This document shows positions 9,450 to 18,727 of a DNA stretch of 43,873 nt, piece after piece. The translations under genes were made by a program, and so were the position numbers. Within the stretch, counting starts at the first letter, position 1; each line of letters starts with the position of its first letter. Source of the DNA: CAZKUN01 sp964555935 (lineage in GTDB: Bacteria; Armatimonadota; Zipacnadia; Zipacnadales; VGFC01); contig CAZKUN010000049.1 in NCBI GenBank assembly GCA_964555935.1, forward strand, positions 1 through 43,873, written 5' to 3'. The notes under the pieces are model-generated. The model saw only the letters and a list, made by a program, of their open reading frames with translations, had not been told where the DNA came from and did no database searches.

Positions 9450-10096
9450 GTGGGTGGGAAGATCGAGACAACCGACATCAACGGCGCCGTTCCTCTGCCG
9501 CCGCGTCCCCTCGAGGACGTGGGAGACTCAGAACGCGCCGACGTGCCTCTCCCGTGGAGCGCCATCCCACTGATCTTGTGCCTGGGCGTCTGCGCTGGGT
9601 TGGGGATACTCCACGCTTCCGCTTCCAGTTCTGCGTCCCTCATTCAGCCCCTGGTGTCATCTGGTTACATGGTGGGGGGCACGGCGGTTATGGGGCTGGC
9701 CGTGCTAGCGATGATCATCGCGGACCGCGTCGCCTGGAAGTGGCGGCGCGAGGTGCGTTGGCCCTTGTTCATCCTCATCATGGCCGCGCCGGTCCTCGTC
9801 GTGGTCCTGAATCCCCTCACGAAATCCCTCCGGCCCTACTTGATGCCCGCCGGGCGCTGGTTGCCCTTGGTGATCTCGGTCCTCCTGTGCGCGGTGTGGG
9901 CCGCCGCCCTCGGGTTGGTTTTCGCGATCGCGGCACGGTCGCGTCGGGGGCTGGTGTGGAAGACGGTGGCGCTCACGGCCGCGTGTAACATCATCTTCAT
10001 GCACGCATACCTGCTGGCGCTCGACTCGATCCCCGCCGTGTCTATCGCGTCCGAGTGGCTCCGTGGGGTGCTCGGGATGGGTCTGTTGGATGTTGT
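9450..10096 (+). CDS. Integral membrane protein, truncated by assembly gap
   Basis: The GTG at 9450 follows GGAGG with seven bases of spacing. The hydrophilic first 35 or so residues are followed by about five hydrophobic segments, for instance AIPLILCLGVCAGLGI, MGLAVLAMIIAD, FILIMAAPVLVVVL, VISVLLCAVWAAALGLVF and a last one near NIIFMHAYLLAL. The frame enters a ten-N gap at 10097. If the gap keeps frame, a stop follows at 10119-10121, but the gap size is arbitrary. I recognise no family. It could be a separate gene or the N-terminal part of the ankyrin protein after the gap. Confidence 0.6.
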
Positions 10097-10106
10097 NNNN
10101 NNNNNN
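10097..10106. other. Ten-N assembly gap
   Basis: Ten undetermined bases joining two contigs. The end of the membrane-protein gene and the start of the ankyrin gene lie in or at this gap, so neither boundary is known. Confidence 0.95.
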
Positions 10107-10925
10107 GGCGCTGCCTGGTGATGCGCCGGCGAGCCCACCTCTACCCAAACGGACGATCGTCCTTCGCCGCGTCGCGATAGTCGTCGTCGTTCTCCTGGCG
10201 GCGGGCATCACATGGACCCAAGTTGGCCGCACCTTGCTGCTGCGCGCTGTCCAGCAGTCGGACGCCAGTGCTGTTTCCCGCTGGCTGGCCGTGGGTATCG
10301 ACCCCAACCGCCTTGTTATTGACAGGCGAGCGCCTCCCCTACACTGGGCCGCTCTTGACGGGGACGCCGAGATCGTTCGGTCGCTGCTCGACGCAGGCGC
10401 GGACGCGAACGGCCGCCATGAGCCCGGCGGTCGTGGCCGCACCCCTCTCCTGAACGCCTGCGGNNNNNNNNNNGGCACAACCCCGAAGTCGTCGGTCTCC
10501 TCTTGAAGCACGGCGCGGACCCCTCGGCGCGGAAGCAAGGGGGCCGGACGGCACTGTGCGAGACCGCGGTCTGGCATCACGTAGAGACGGCGCGGATGCT
10601 CATTGCGGCCGGGGCTGACCCGGACGCCCGTACCGACGAGGATGTGACGCCGCTGCATGCCGCCGCCGAGTCCGATAGCCTCCCCGTAGCTAGGTTGCTT
10701 CTCGATGCCGGCGCGGATCCGGATGTTCAGACGAGCTGGGGCGGCACTCCGCTGTACCAGGCGGCCGACTATGGCAACCGCGAGATCGCGGAGGCGCTCA
10801 TCGCCGCCGCGGCGCGGGCCGATCTGCAAGACGACGATGGGAAGACCGCGCTGGACCTTGCCGTGGCCAACGGCCACGATGAGATAGCATCCGCTATCCG
10901 CCTCGCGCAGGGCGCGCTCGATTGA
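10107..10925 (+). CDS. Membrane-anchored ankyrin-repeat protein, gapped
   Basis: After the gap the frame reads ALPGDAPASPPLPKR, then a single hydrophobic segment (VAIVVVVLLAAGITW) and then ankyrin repeats: PLHWAALDGDAEIVRSLLDA, EVVGLLLKHGADPSARK, TPLHAAAESDSLPVARLLL, TPLYQAADYGNREIAEALI and KTALDLAVANGHDEIASAI. A second ten-N gap at 10464-10473 falls inside a repeat. The frame differs on its two sides, so the true gap is not ten bases. The visible parts clearly belong to one protein with about six repeats. Ankyrin repeats mediate protein binding; here they would face one side of the membrane from an N-terminal anchor. The start codon is not visible. Confidence 0.8.
10464..10473. other. Ten-N assembly gap inside ankyrin repeats
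   Basis: The reading frames on the two sides do not agree with a ten-base distance. The missing DNA may include one or more further ankyrin repeats, since such repeats commonly break short-read assemblies. Confidence 0.95.
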
Positions 10926-10959
10926 GGGACGAAGATGTCGGTCAGACCCGAAAACAGAG

Positions 10960-13335
10960 GTGAGACCCTTGATTCACGCGCTCCTCGTCCTGCTCATACT
11001 GCTGATCTCGCTGCCCGCGATGGCGGAGCCGGTGCTGGTGTTTGGGAAGAGCGATCTCCTCGATCTCCGCAGCCGCATCACCGAGGGTGAAAGCCACGCG
11101 ACGTGGGACGCCATCCGGACACGCGCCGACGGGTACTGTGATCCGGCGTCATCGAGCTACGCCGATCCGGAGAAACTCGACGCGCCGCCCGCGGGCGAGG
11201 TGCGGATTCAGGTCCTCGGACACACCTTCGGCCGGCGGCTGATGAACTGGGTGGAGGATCTGGGCTTTGCATACCAGATGACGGGCGATGAGAAGTACGG
11301 CAGCCACGGCGCCGCGATTCTGATGGCAGCGGTTCGGAAGATCCCCGTAACCGACCCCAGGCTGGAGAAGTCATTCGCCGGAGCGCGGGGCGACATCGCG
11401 CGCGGGCTGGCGATGGGGCATGACTGGCTCGGTGAGATGCTGACGGCGGACGAAGAGCGCGAGTGGGCGGACGTCGCGGCCGGATATGTTCGGAACATCC
11501 TCGACCAGGCCCACAAGGAGGGCACGTGGTGGTATCCGCACCACAATTTCATGGGCGTCGCCGTCGGAGCGGCCGGGTGTTTGGCGCTCCAGCTTGGCGA
11601 TCACTACCGCGATGACGCCCCAAGATGGGTCGCCGAGTGCGCCGAGGTGGTGAGGGCGTATCTCGATGAGGGATTCGACGAGCAGGGCGCCGGCTACGAG
11701 GGCACGGGTTACGCCGTTTACGGGCTGACGAATGGCACGCTATTCGCCGAGGCTCTGCGGAGGAGTGGCGGCGAGAACCTGTTCGACCACCCCCGGCTTC
11801 TGCGCGTGCCGCACTTCTTCGCGATGTCCAATCTCCCCGGCGAGCGCACGGTTGAAGCGCGCAATGACGCCAACTACGCTGGGCTGAGCAACCCGCTGTT
11901 CCCGCTACTGGCCATCAGGCAGCAGAACGCAACGGCCCAGTGGCTGTGGGAGCGCTGCGGTGGAGGGACGCACCCGCTGCAGATCGTTTGGGAGAGCGAT
12001 GTCGCCGCGACGGATCCGGCGGACGCGGAGCCGCTCGCGCAGCACTTCGAGGGGCGGGGACTGTGCGTGTTCCGGACGGGCTGGGAGAAGAGCGACGTGA
12101 TGTTCTCAGTCGAGGCCGGGCCGTACTACAAGGTCACCCACAACCAGGCCGACAAGGGCTCCTTCACGCTCTATGGGCTAGGGCAGCGGTGGGCGATCGA
12201 CTCGGGCTACGGGAACAATCGAGAGCCCGGCGGGCGCGACCAGACGGTGGCCCACAACTGCGTGCTGGTGGATGGCGTGGGGCAGGCGATCTCGGGGGCG
12301 GGCGCGGGGACGAACGGGACGATCCTCGAGTACGCGGATGGCGACGACTTTGGGTATTGCCTCGCCGACGCCACGGAGGCCTTCGCCAGGAACAACCACG
12401 ATCAGCCCGGCGCGGTGGTGAAGCGCGCGCTGCGCCACGGGCTGTTCATGAGACCTCGCGACGGCGTGCCTGCTTACGCGGTCGTGTTGGATGACATCGA
12501 GAAGGACGACGCGGAACACGAGTACACGTGGATGCTGCACTCGGCATCGGCAATGCAGATCGAGACGGGTGACGGAACGGCGACGCTGAAGCCCTACTCC
12601 GCCTCCGGCGGCGCGTTCGTGGAGACGCCCGTCGACGCGACGGGACAGGGACGTTGCGAGTGGCGGTTCACCGTAGCGGAATCGGGCAGGTATGCGAAGC
12701 ATGCGCTGTGGGGGAGGGTGCGAGCGGGCGGCAAGATGACCGCGAAGTCGGATTCCTTCGTAGTGCAGATGGACGACGGCCCACAGATCGCGTGGCATAT
12801 GCCCGGACGGCGCGAGTGGACGTGGGGGCGGGTGGCCGACGGCGTGCCGTCAACGCCCGTGACGTTTGATCTGGCAGCGGGCGAGCATGTGCTTCGGTTC
12901 CTGACGCGCGAGCCGGGCGCGCAGGTGGACGCGGTGGCGTTGACCGCTGACGGGGACACGCCCCCGCCGCTCCTGGGGTGGGTGCCTGTGTGGCTTGAGG
13001 CGGAAGCGGCAAACGTGAGGGCGCCGATGGTGGTCATGACGGAGAAGGGGGACGATGCTCCTCCCCGCATGGTCGTGCGGATTGGCGCGTCGGCGCCGGT
13101 GGACCTCAATGTTGATGGGTATGACGGCCACCCGAGGCTCAATGCAACGGCGACCGCGGTCAACCCTCGCTTCGCGGCGGTCCTCCTGCCGTTGCCTGGC
13201 GGGGTAGAGGCGCCAGACGTGAGCTTCGCGCAGCGAGATGACGGAGTCCTCGTGCGCATCGCATGGGATGGCGCGACGGACGAGGTGGCGTGGAACTACG
13301 CGTCAGCCGGGCGGCCGATCGTGACGCGGAAGTGA
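10960..13335 (+). CDS. Secreted heparinase II/III-like polysaccharide lyase
   Basis: 791 residues from the GTG at 10960. A TTG at 10969 is an attractive alternative because GAGGTGA lies eight bases before it; both give a signal peptide (LLVLLILLISLPAMA). The N-terminal part is an alpha-helical toroid as in alginate and heparin lyases, with WWYPHHNFMGVAVGAAG (HHN at 194-196). The middle has the heparinase II/III signature THNQADKGSFTLYGLGQRW (His 394), then DSGYG and the VAHNCVLVDG segment, all typical of the family's beta-sandwich. Such enzymes cleave uronate-containing glycans by beta-elimination in the periplasm or outside the cell. The extra C-terminal 200 residues include a beta-sandwich, probably carbohydrate-binding. 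It follows the ankyrin gene by 34 bases. The exact polysaccharide cannot be deduced. Confidence 0.88.
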   Translation: MRPLIHALLVLLILLISLPAMAEPVLVFGKSDLLDLRSRITEGESHATWDAIRTRADGYCDPASSSYADPEKLDAPPAGEVRIQVLGHTFGRRLMNWVEDLGFAYQMTGDEKYGSHGAAILMAAVRKIPVTDPRLEKSFAGARGDIARGLAMGHDWLGEMLTADEEREWADVAAGYVRNILDQAHKEGTWWYPHHNFMGVAVGAAGCLALQLGDHYRDDAPRWVAECAEVVRAYLDEGFDEQGAGYEGTGYAVYGLTNGTLFAEALRRSGGENLFDHPRLLRVPHFFAMSNLPGERTVEARNDANYAGLSNPLFPLLAIRQQNATAQWLWERCGGGTHPLQIVWESDVAATDPADAEPLAQHFEGRGLCVFRTGWEKSDVMFSVEAGPYYKVTHNQADKGSFTLYGLGQRWAIDSGYGNNREPGGRDQTVAHNCVLVDGVGQAISGAGAGTNGTILEYADGDDFGYCLADATEAFARNNHDQPGAVVKRALRHGLFMRPRDGVPAYAVVLDDIEKDDAEHEYTWMLHSASAMQIETGDGTATLKPYSASGGAFVETPVDATGQGRCEWRFTVAESGRYAKHALWGRVRAGGKMTAKSDSFVVQMDDGPQIAWHMPGRREWTWGRVADGVPSTPVTFDLAAGEHVLRFLTREPGAQVDAVALTADGDTPPPLLGWVPVWLEAEAANVRAPMVVMTEKGDDAPPRMVVRIGASAPVDLNVDGYDGHPRLNATATAVNPRFAAVLLPLPGGVEAPDVSFAQRDDGVLVRIAWDGATDEVAWNYASAGRPIVTRK

Positions 13336-13374
13336 TAGCGTTGCCGCCTCGGACCGCGAGCTCCCAGCTTGCAT

Positions 13375-15123
13375 CTAGCCCCCATCCAGCGCCTCGAGCA
13401 ACATGGCACGCGCCCGGTGGTAGTCAGCGGGGCGTTGCGAGTAATCAACCAGCGATCGGACAATTCGGTCGGTGATGCTCCGAGCCGCCTCGGGATCGAT
13501 CTTGGCAAGCTGCGTGAGAAGCGCGTGGTCGACCATTCCGTCGCGGAAGGCGACCATGCGGATTGAGGCGTAGAGACCGTTCGGCGCTGGGTAGAAGAGC
13601 CAGTTGTCGCCGGGGTTGTGCCCGGGATAGCCCTTGCCCTCACCACAGGGGCCGACGGATCGGGTATACGGATCCGCGCCGCGGAAGACATTCGCGCCCC
13701 AGAAGAGATAGCCACTCGCGTTGTAGCGGACGCCAAGCCAGGGGTACAGGCGCGAGTTGGTGAGGGGCAGGTCGAGCCAGCGGTTTGGGCGCGGCGGGTA
13801 CGGCTTGCCGAAGTTGTACATCCAGGTGGTCAGGCCGGCCGCCTCACGCTCCGCGGCAAGCGCCTGGCTATGCGCGAGCGTGTCGATATACATGACCTGA
13901 ATCGCCATCAGCGGCGAGAACATCTCGGGCGTGCTCCAGTCCGCGTCGAGGTTCGGCACGCCGGGCAGGTGCTCGACGAAGACGGCGTGGTATCTGCGGT
14001 AGATGTCCTCATAATCGGGGACGGGTTCGTCCGCGACGTGCTGCATGTAACGGTCGAGCCAACCCTTCTCTGTCAGGTGCGCGTGCAGCGCGTCGAAGAA
14101 GCTCGCGAGGTACTCGAGGTACCGCTGCTCTTCCTCGCCCGCCACCTTGATGCCGCCCTCAAACAGCAAGGCCGGCTCGCCGCCGTCGGCGGGCGTGCCC
14201 ATGATGCGGTGGGGCATGTGCCCCGCGCGTGAGATGACGTGGCGCCCCTCGATTCTTTCGTATCCCAGCTCCAGAAACAGCTCCATCCAACGGTCGAAGC
14301 GGGCGAAGTCGAAGGAGTACGATCCGTCCGCGTTAACGCGTGTCTCGATGAGCGCTGGGAAGTCATCAACGGTGTGGATGTGAGGCGTTGAGATGGTGTT
14401 CTGCCCGTAGCCGTGAAGGAGCCGCCCGGCGCTCTCGATGAGATCCCAGTGCGCCTCGCTCCAGAACTCCGGGCGCTCGCCGCCGGTGAGGTTGCGCGGC
14501 TCGATGAAGAGCCAGTTGGTGACGTCGAGCGCGTAGCCGTCGAAGGTGGTGGAGTGGACTACTGCGGAGAGGGGAGCCGTGAAACTCTCGCCGCCAATCT
14601 CGCAGCGAAGCGTGCCTTCGTAGCGCCCGGGCTTGGCGTCGAGAGGGATCTCAACATCGACAACGACGGCGTGAGTGCGGCCCGCCTCAGCGTCGAAGAG
14701 GTCGGTCGGCTCAAGCACCTCGGCGACATCGAAAGGCGCTTCGCGTGTGAGGAAAGGCATCCAGTCATCGGGCGGCTTCGCAGGATAGGGGTGCGTGGCG
14801 GCCGTGCCTTGGCTGTTGCCTTCGACGTGGACGGCGAGCAGGTGGTAGGTGGCGTGGGGCGCGTTGAGCACGGTGCCATCGGCGTGGGTCAGAGGGCCGA
14901 CGGCCAGCTCGCACGATCCTGGCTCGTCCGACTGCACGGCGAACTGAAACGAAGCGTGGGCGCCACGCGGGACGTGGGTTTCTCGTCCTGCAGCGTCCTT
15001 GGGCGGCTGGTCGGGGAAGACGCGGTCGAGCGTGTCGATGGGCGTGACGGCGAGCGATGCATCGACCGACGACGCGAAGATGCACAGGATGCAGACGAGA
15101 ACCAGAGCGATGAGGTTGGCCAT
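13375..15123 (-). CDS. Secreted DUF4091/GH123-like protein
   Basis: 582 residues from the ATG at 15123 (AGGGA six bases upstream). A signal peptide (IALVLVCILCIFASSVDA) is followed by a beta-sandwich N-terminal domain of about 170 residues and a barrel. The barrel holds YMQHVADEPVPDYEDIYRRY, whose adjacent Asp-Glu pair (D365, E366) corresponds to the catalytic DE pair known from GH123 beta-N-acetylgalactosaminidases. The YPWLGVRYNASGYLFWGAN and DGMVDHALL segments near the C-terminus are typical of DUF4091 proteins. Action on a beta-linked N-acetylhexosamine is a fair prediction, not a demonstrated one. It is the third gene of a minus-strand cluster with the DUF3604-like and esterase genes, but two hairpin repeats separate it from them. 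Confidence 0.82.
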   Translation of the reverse strand: MANLIALVLVCILCIFASSVDASLAVTPIDTLDRVFPDQPPKDAAGRETHVPRGAHASFQFAVQSDEPGSCELAVGPLTHADGTVLNAPHATYHLLAVHVEGNSQGTAATHPYPAKPPDDWMPFLTREAPFDVAEVLEPTDLFDAEAGRTHAVVVDVEIPLDAKPGRYEGTLRCEIGGESFTAPLSAVVHSTTFDGYALDVTNWLFIEPRNLTGGERPEFWSEAHWDLIESAGRLLHGYGQNTISTPHIHTVDDFPALIETRVNADGSYSFDFARFDRWMELFLELGYERIEGRHVISRAGHMPHRIMGTPADGGEPALLFEGGIKVAGEEEQRYLEYLASFFDALHAHLTEKGWLDRYMQHVADEPVPDYEDIYRRYHAVFVEHLPGVPNLDADWSTPEMFSPLMAIQVMYIDTLAHSQALAAEREAAGLTTWMYNFGKPYPPRPNRWLDLPLTNSRLYPWLGVRYNASGYLFWGANVFRGADPYTRSVGPCGEGKGYPGHNPGDNWLFYPAPNGLYASIRMVAFRDGMVDHALLTQLAKIDPEAARSITDRIVRSLVDYSQRPADYHRARAMLLEALDGG

Positions 15124-15145
15124 GGAGTGTCCCTGGGTTGGCATT

Positions 15146-15220
15146 CCATGGGCTGGCAGCCCATGGCACGACTGCGTTCGGCGGATGATCGGCGGACGGC
15201 CGCAGGCAGGAATGCCTGCG
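15146..15220. repeat. Two different short hairpins side by side
   Basis: The first hairpin, 15146-15166, has nine-base arms (CCATGGGCT and AGCCCATGG) and a three-base loop. The second, 15201-15220, has eight-base arms (CGCAGGCA and TGCCTGCG) and loop GGAA. The second is nearly the reverse complement of the hairpin at 2493-2510. They fill the gap between two minus-strand genes. Confidence 0.85.
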
Positions 15221-15238
15221 CCACGCGGCGGGCAGGCG

Positions 15239-17227
15239 TCACTCGTCGAGCGATTCTGACGGCACGTCCACGCCGGTCGGGCCGATCCAGATCGGGCTTG
15301 ACCATGCCGCGTTGCCATCGGCCTGGAAGACGCGGACGTAGTACCAGTCGCGCGTGGTCGGCGGCTCGTTGAGCACGTCGGCCAGCGAGAACTCAGCCCG
15401 GTCGCTCTGCGGGACCTCGCGGTGGATGACCTGGTTGTTTTTCATAACATCGACGCGGCGGATGAGGTCGGTGCCGACGGCGGTGACGCGGATGTCTCGG
15501 CCCTGGAGGCGATCGTCGCCTCGCTCATACTCTAGGACTGAGCCCATCCGGGCATCGTTGACGTGGAAGCGCAAGACGATGCGCGCGCCGGTGGTCCCGT
15601 AGCAGTGGCGATCGTGGAGTGCGTCCCATATCGCTTCGCGGGTGAGTTCAGGCGCGTAGACAGCGGCGAGCCCGGCCTTCCAGTTCTGACACCAGTATGG
15701 GTCAGAGAACATGAGCGATCTGCCCGGATAGCCCACGTGGCTGTCGCCGGCGGCGATGAAGCCGGGCGTGTAGCCGAGGCTCAGCGCGTGCATGGCGCTT
15801 TGGTTCGGCGGGCGACGCTTTCCGTTCAGCGGGTTGTCGTTACGAGCCTCGTAAGACCCCCAGCACGAGTAGACCTCGATGACGCGGTCGATGTCTGGGT
15901 CGAAGACGCTCCAGTCCAGGTACTTCATGAACGAGTGGTTGATCGCCATAATGCGATACGGGCTCTCGCGACAGAACCGCAGACACGCGTGGGCATACGT
16001 GGGATCGGATTCGGCTCGGCCGGGAATGGGGAAGTTGGGCTCCATCTCGGCCTCGCGATAGATCAGGCAGCGATCGCCATAGACGCCCAGACCCCACTCC
16101 CACGACTTCAGCGTGACATATCGGCCGGGCTCGTGGAAGTCGATGACGGCCTGCTGAGTCTCCTCCCAGCCGGGATTCGTGGGGTTAGGACACGCGCTGT
16201 TTGAGTTGGCGACGAAGTCAAGCAGGCTGCACTCGCGGGCGTATTGGTGCAACTCAGCCGGCGTGCGGTGGGAGTCGCCACGGCCCTCCAGGGGCTTCCA
16301 TTGGTGGTACATGCACTGGGCATGAATGTCGCCCCAGTAGAGGTTCTCCTCCTTCTCTGGCAGGACGAGGACGGGGTTGGTTTCGGTCTCGCCGACCGAG
16401 GTCTTTACCCGAACGGTCGCGATCCCCGGAGCCCTCGCGAGGGCGCTGATCTCGCGAGCGTGGCCGTCGATGGTGGGCTGAGAACTCGCTACGCCAATCA
16501 CGTCGCCGTCGGCGGCGAACTCCACCGGACCATCGTATGCCGGGACGGGATGCGTGAGGTTGCGATCCATGACCGAGGCGCGGACAGTGAGGGCCTCGCC
16601 GGGCGTCGCGATGGATGCCACAGCGGTCATGATGCGCTCGGGCGGGCCGCCCACGACCTCCACGTGAAGCGGCGATCCGCTCGCCTCGCGGAGCTGCCCG
16701 TCTCCGTCTGAGTCGACGACGCAGATGAACGGGCGGGTCTTCGGCTCGGGGAATGGCTGCACGCGGACGCCATGCGGATGCTCGTCCGTGTTGCCGTAGG
16801 TGATGACGATTCTATCACCGGGGCTGAAGTCGGCGTTCTCGATGTCCGCGTTGATCCACCAGCGCCACGCAAGGGCCGTCTTGGCCCACTCCCAACCGGG
16901 CTGATCGGCGACCGCCGGTGGGGGATAGGCGCCGCGCTCTTCCACCCACATCCGAACGCCGACATCGGTGGCGGTCTCAAGCTCGACGGTCGTGTTGAGC
17001 GGCTTCCACGGATTGTGGACGCGACCCGCCTGGCCGATAAGTTCCTCGATGGGATTCGGGCAGAGCACCAGCGGCTCGCCCCATCCCTGGCTGGGGGTGC
17101 CGATCCGCAAGCGCCCGCCGCGCCTCAGTCCCGCCTCACCCACGGTGTAGGTGAAGGTGATCGTCGTGAACGCGCCGGCCTCGAACGGCCCGGTCGGCGA
17201 CATCTCGAAGGTCCCGTGCTTGCTCAT
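15239..17227 (-). CDS. DUF3604/PHP-like protein with altered metal site
   Basis: 662 residues from the ATG at 17227, with GAGGGG just upstream. No signal peptide is evident, unlike most neighbours. Residues 1-285 look like beta-sandwich domains. Residues about 295 onward resemble DUF3604 proteins of the PHP-type amidohydrolase group: NLYWGDIHAQ (296-304), LLDFVANSNSA (335-345), AINHS (428-432) and AAGDSHVGYPGRS (492-504). In the family the first two usually read GDLHxH and DFVAxTDH. Here the second His of the first motif and the Asp-His of the second are replaced, so metal binding must differ or be lost. It begins seven bases after the stop of the esterase gene, so the two are co-translated. 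The function of DUF3604 proteins is not established. Confidence 0.7.
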   Translation of the reverse strand: MSKHGTFEMSPTGPFEAGAFTTITFTYTVGEAGLRRGGRLRIGTPSQGWGEPLVLCPNPIEELIGQAGRVHNPWKPLNTTVELETATDVGVRMWVEERGAYPPPAVADQPGWEWAKTALAWRWWINADIENADFSPGDRIVITYGNTDEHPHGVRVQPFPEPKTRPFICVVDSDGDGQLREASGSPLHVEVVGGPPERIMTAVASIATPGEALTVRASVMDRNLTHPVPAYDGPVEFAADGDVIGVASSQPTIDGHAREISALARAPGIATVRVKTSVGETETNPVLVLPEKEENLYWGDIHAQCMYHQWKPLEGRGDSHRTPAELHQYARECSLLDFVANSNSACPNPTNPGWEETQQAVIDFHEPGRYVTLKSWEWGLGVYGDRCLIYREAEMEPNFPIPGRAESDPTYAHACLRFCRESPYRIMAINHSFMKYLDWSVFDPDIDRVIEVYSCWGSYEARNDNPLNGKRRPPNQSAMHALSLGYTPGFIAAGDSHVGYPGRSLMFSDPYWCQNWKAGLAAVYAPELTREAIWDALHDRHCYGTTGARIVLRFHVNDARMGSVLEYERGDDRLQGRDIRVTAVGTDLIRRVDVMKNNQVIHREVPQSDRAEFSLADVLNEPPTTRDWYYVRVFQADGNAAWSSPIWIGPTGVDVPSESLDE

Positions 17228-17234
17228 GTGCCCC

Positions 17235-18677
17235 TCATTCTGGCACCAACCAGCGCTCGAACCAGTCGAAGGCCTTCGCCCCGTTGTATCGGTGGCCGGT
17301 CTCGAAGATGTCGATATCGAGGCGCTCGGGAGCCTCGGCGGCCCCGTAAACGCGCTCGATTTCCGAATAGGCCTCGGTAGCGAAGATCTCAGGGCTCGTG
17401 CCATCGTTCGTGCCGAGTTCCAGGAGAAGTGGGCGCGGCGCGATGAGGCCGAACACGTCCGGCGTGTCCGCGTGCTCTAGCAGGCCGGGCACGAACTGCG
17501 CGCCACAGCTTGAGTCGATGGTCAGCCGCTCGCGGAAGGTGTTGAGACACCCGCTGGCGACCGCGCAAGCGATTCGGTCATCGAGAGCGGAGATGTACAT
17601 CGTGAGCCGCCCGCCGTAGGAGAGTCCCGTGGCGCCCACGCGGTTCGGATCGACCGCATCGGATGTCAGCAGGTGGTCGAGAGCGGTCGTCAGATCCTGC
17701 AGTTGCAGCGCGAGTAGCGGCACGCCGAACTGGGCGAGGCGGATGTAGACGGTATCGCAGGCGTCGCGACGGAAAGTCTCGTCATCGAGACGGGGCCCAA
17801 ATCCGCGCATGTCCGGCGCGATGACCGTGTAGCCGCGCTCGGCCAGGCGCAGGCCATAGGCATAGTTGTGGTCCGCCAAGGCCTTGGCCTGTTTGGGATC
17901 CCCGCCGTCGCGGCCGACGGTCTCGCCATGGACATAGCCGTGCCCGTGGATGCAGAGGATGCCCGCGCCGTTAGGGTCATCCGGCACGAGTGACCATGCG
18001 GGGAACGACCAGCCGGCCTCGCTGGTGAACCAGAGCCGGTCGCGGCGCAGGCCGGGCAACTGCTCGGAGCCAACGGTCTCGACGGTCGTCGGCGCGGGCG
18101 CGATCGAGCCAAGCAGTTCGATGATTCTCTCTCTGAGCGCCTCGCGCCAGGCCGCCGGCGGCCCCTCACCCAGCCGAATCGCCGGCCTCCGGTTCGCCAG
18201 ACCATTCCAGTAATGCCATGAGGAGACATCAGTCGCGCTGGGGAGGTCGGCGCGGATCTCCTCGGGAGCCGCTTCCCACGCGGGCGAGACGCGCGCGACG
18301 CACGTCAGAGGCGAGCGGTCCGGCGCGCAGATCCGGGCTGAGACTCGCGGGTTGACACGGGCAGGATCGATGGTGAGTTTGAGCCTGTTCTCGCCCTGTC
18401 TGATTCGGATGGGCCAGCTATTGCCATACGGCTCCAGACGCCCCTCCATGGGAGCGATGATCTCACCGTTCAGCGTCGCCTCGATGCCGACGAAGGCGCT
18501 GAGTTCGAGCAGACCGTCGGCGTCGGAGTCCGAGTGGACAGTCGCGGCGATCTGAGTGGTACCGCCGACATCGACGGCGTAGTCGTAGGGCGCCTGCAGT
18601 GGCCCTTGGTCAGACTCCCACGCGAGGATGAGTCCATGGAGCCCGGCGACGGTTTGGAGCGAGTCGGATGTGGTCAT
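17235..18677 (-). CDS. Acetyl-esterase-like alpha/beta hydrolase
   Basis: 480 residues from the ATG at 18677, which has no strong ribosome site. Residues 1-120 form a beta-rich extension. The hydrolase domain follows: oxyanion region HGHG (244-247), APDMRGFG (288-294), nucleophile Ser353 in GATGLSYGGR, Asp425 in LGTNDGTSP and His462 in ETGHRYNG, a complete catalytic triad in the right order. This matches the acetyl xylan esterase / dienelactone hydrolase group (Abhydrolase_7-like). Removal of acetyl groups from a polysaccharide or its oligosaccharides is the likely role. No signal peptide is visible, so it may be cytoplasmic. It is the first gene of the minus-strand cluster and is divergent from the sulfatase gene, with only 50 bases between the start codons. 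Confidence 0.85.
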   Translation of the reverse strand: MTTSDSLQTVAGLHGLILAWESDQGPLQAPYDYAVDVGGTTQIAATVHSDSDADGLLELSAFVGIEATLNGEIIAPMEGRLEPYGNSWPIRIRQGENRLKLTIDPARVNPRVSARICAPDRSPLTCVARVSPAWEAAPEEIRADLPSATDVSSWHYWNGLANRRPAIRLGEGPPAAWREALRERIIELLGSIAPAPTTVETVGSEQLPGLRRDRLWFTSEAGWSFPAWSLVPDDPNGAGILCIHGHGYVHGETVGRDGGDPKQAKALADHNYAYGLRLAERGYTVIAPDMRGFGPRLDDETFRRDACDTVYIRLAQFGVPLLALQLQDLTTALDHLLTSDAVDPNRVGATGLSYGGRLTMYISALDDRIACAVASGCLNTFRERLTIDSSCGAQFVPGLLEHADTPDVFGLIAPRPLLLELGTNDGTSPEIFATEAYSEIERVYGAAEAPERLDIDIFETGHRYNGAKAFDWFERWLVPE

Positions 18678-18727
18678 GAAATGGGGGTTCCACGCGAAGC
18701 GCTCTCAGGCCTGTGGGAAGGTGAGGG

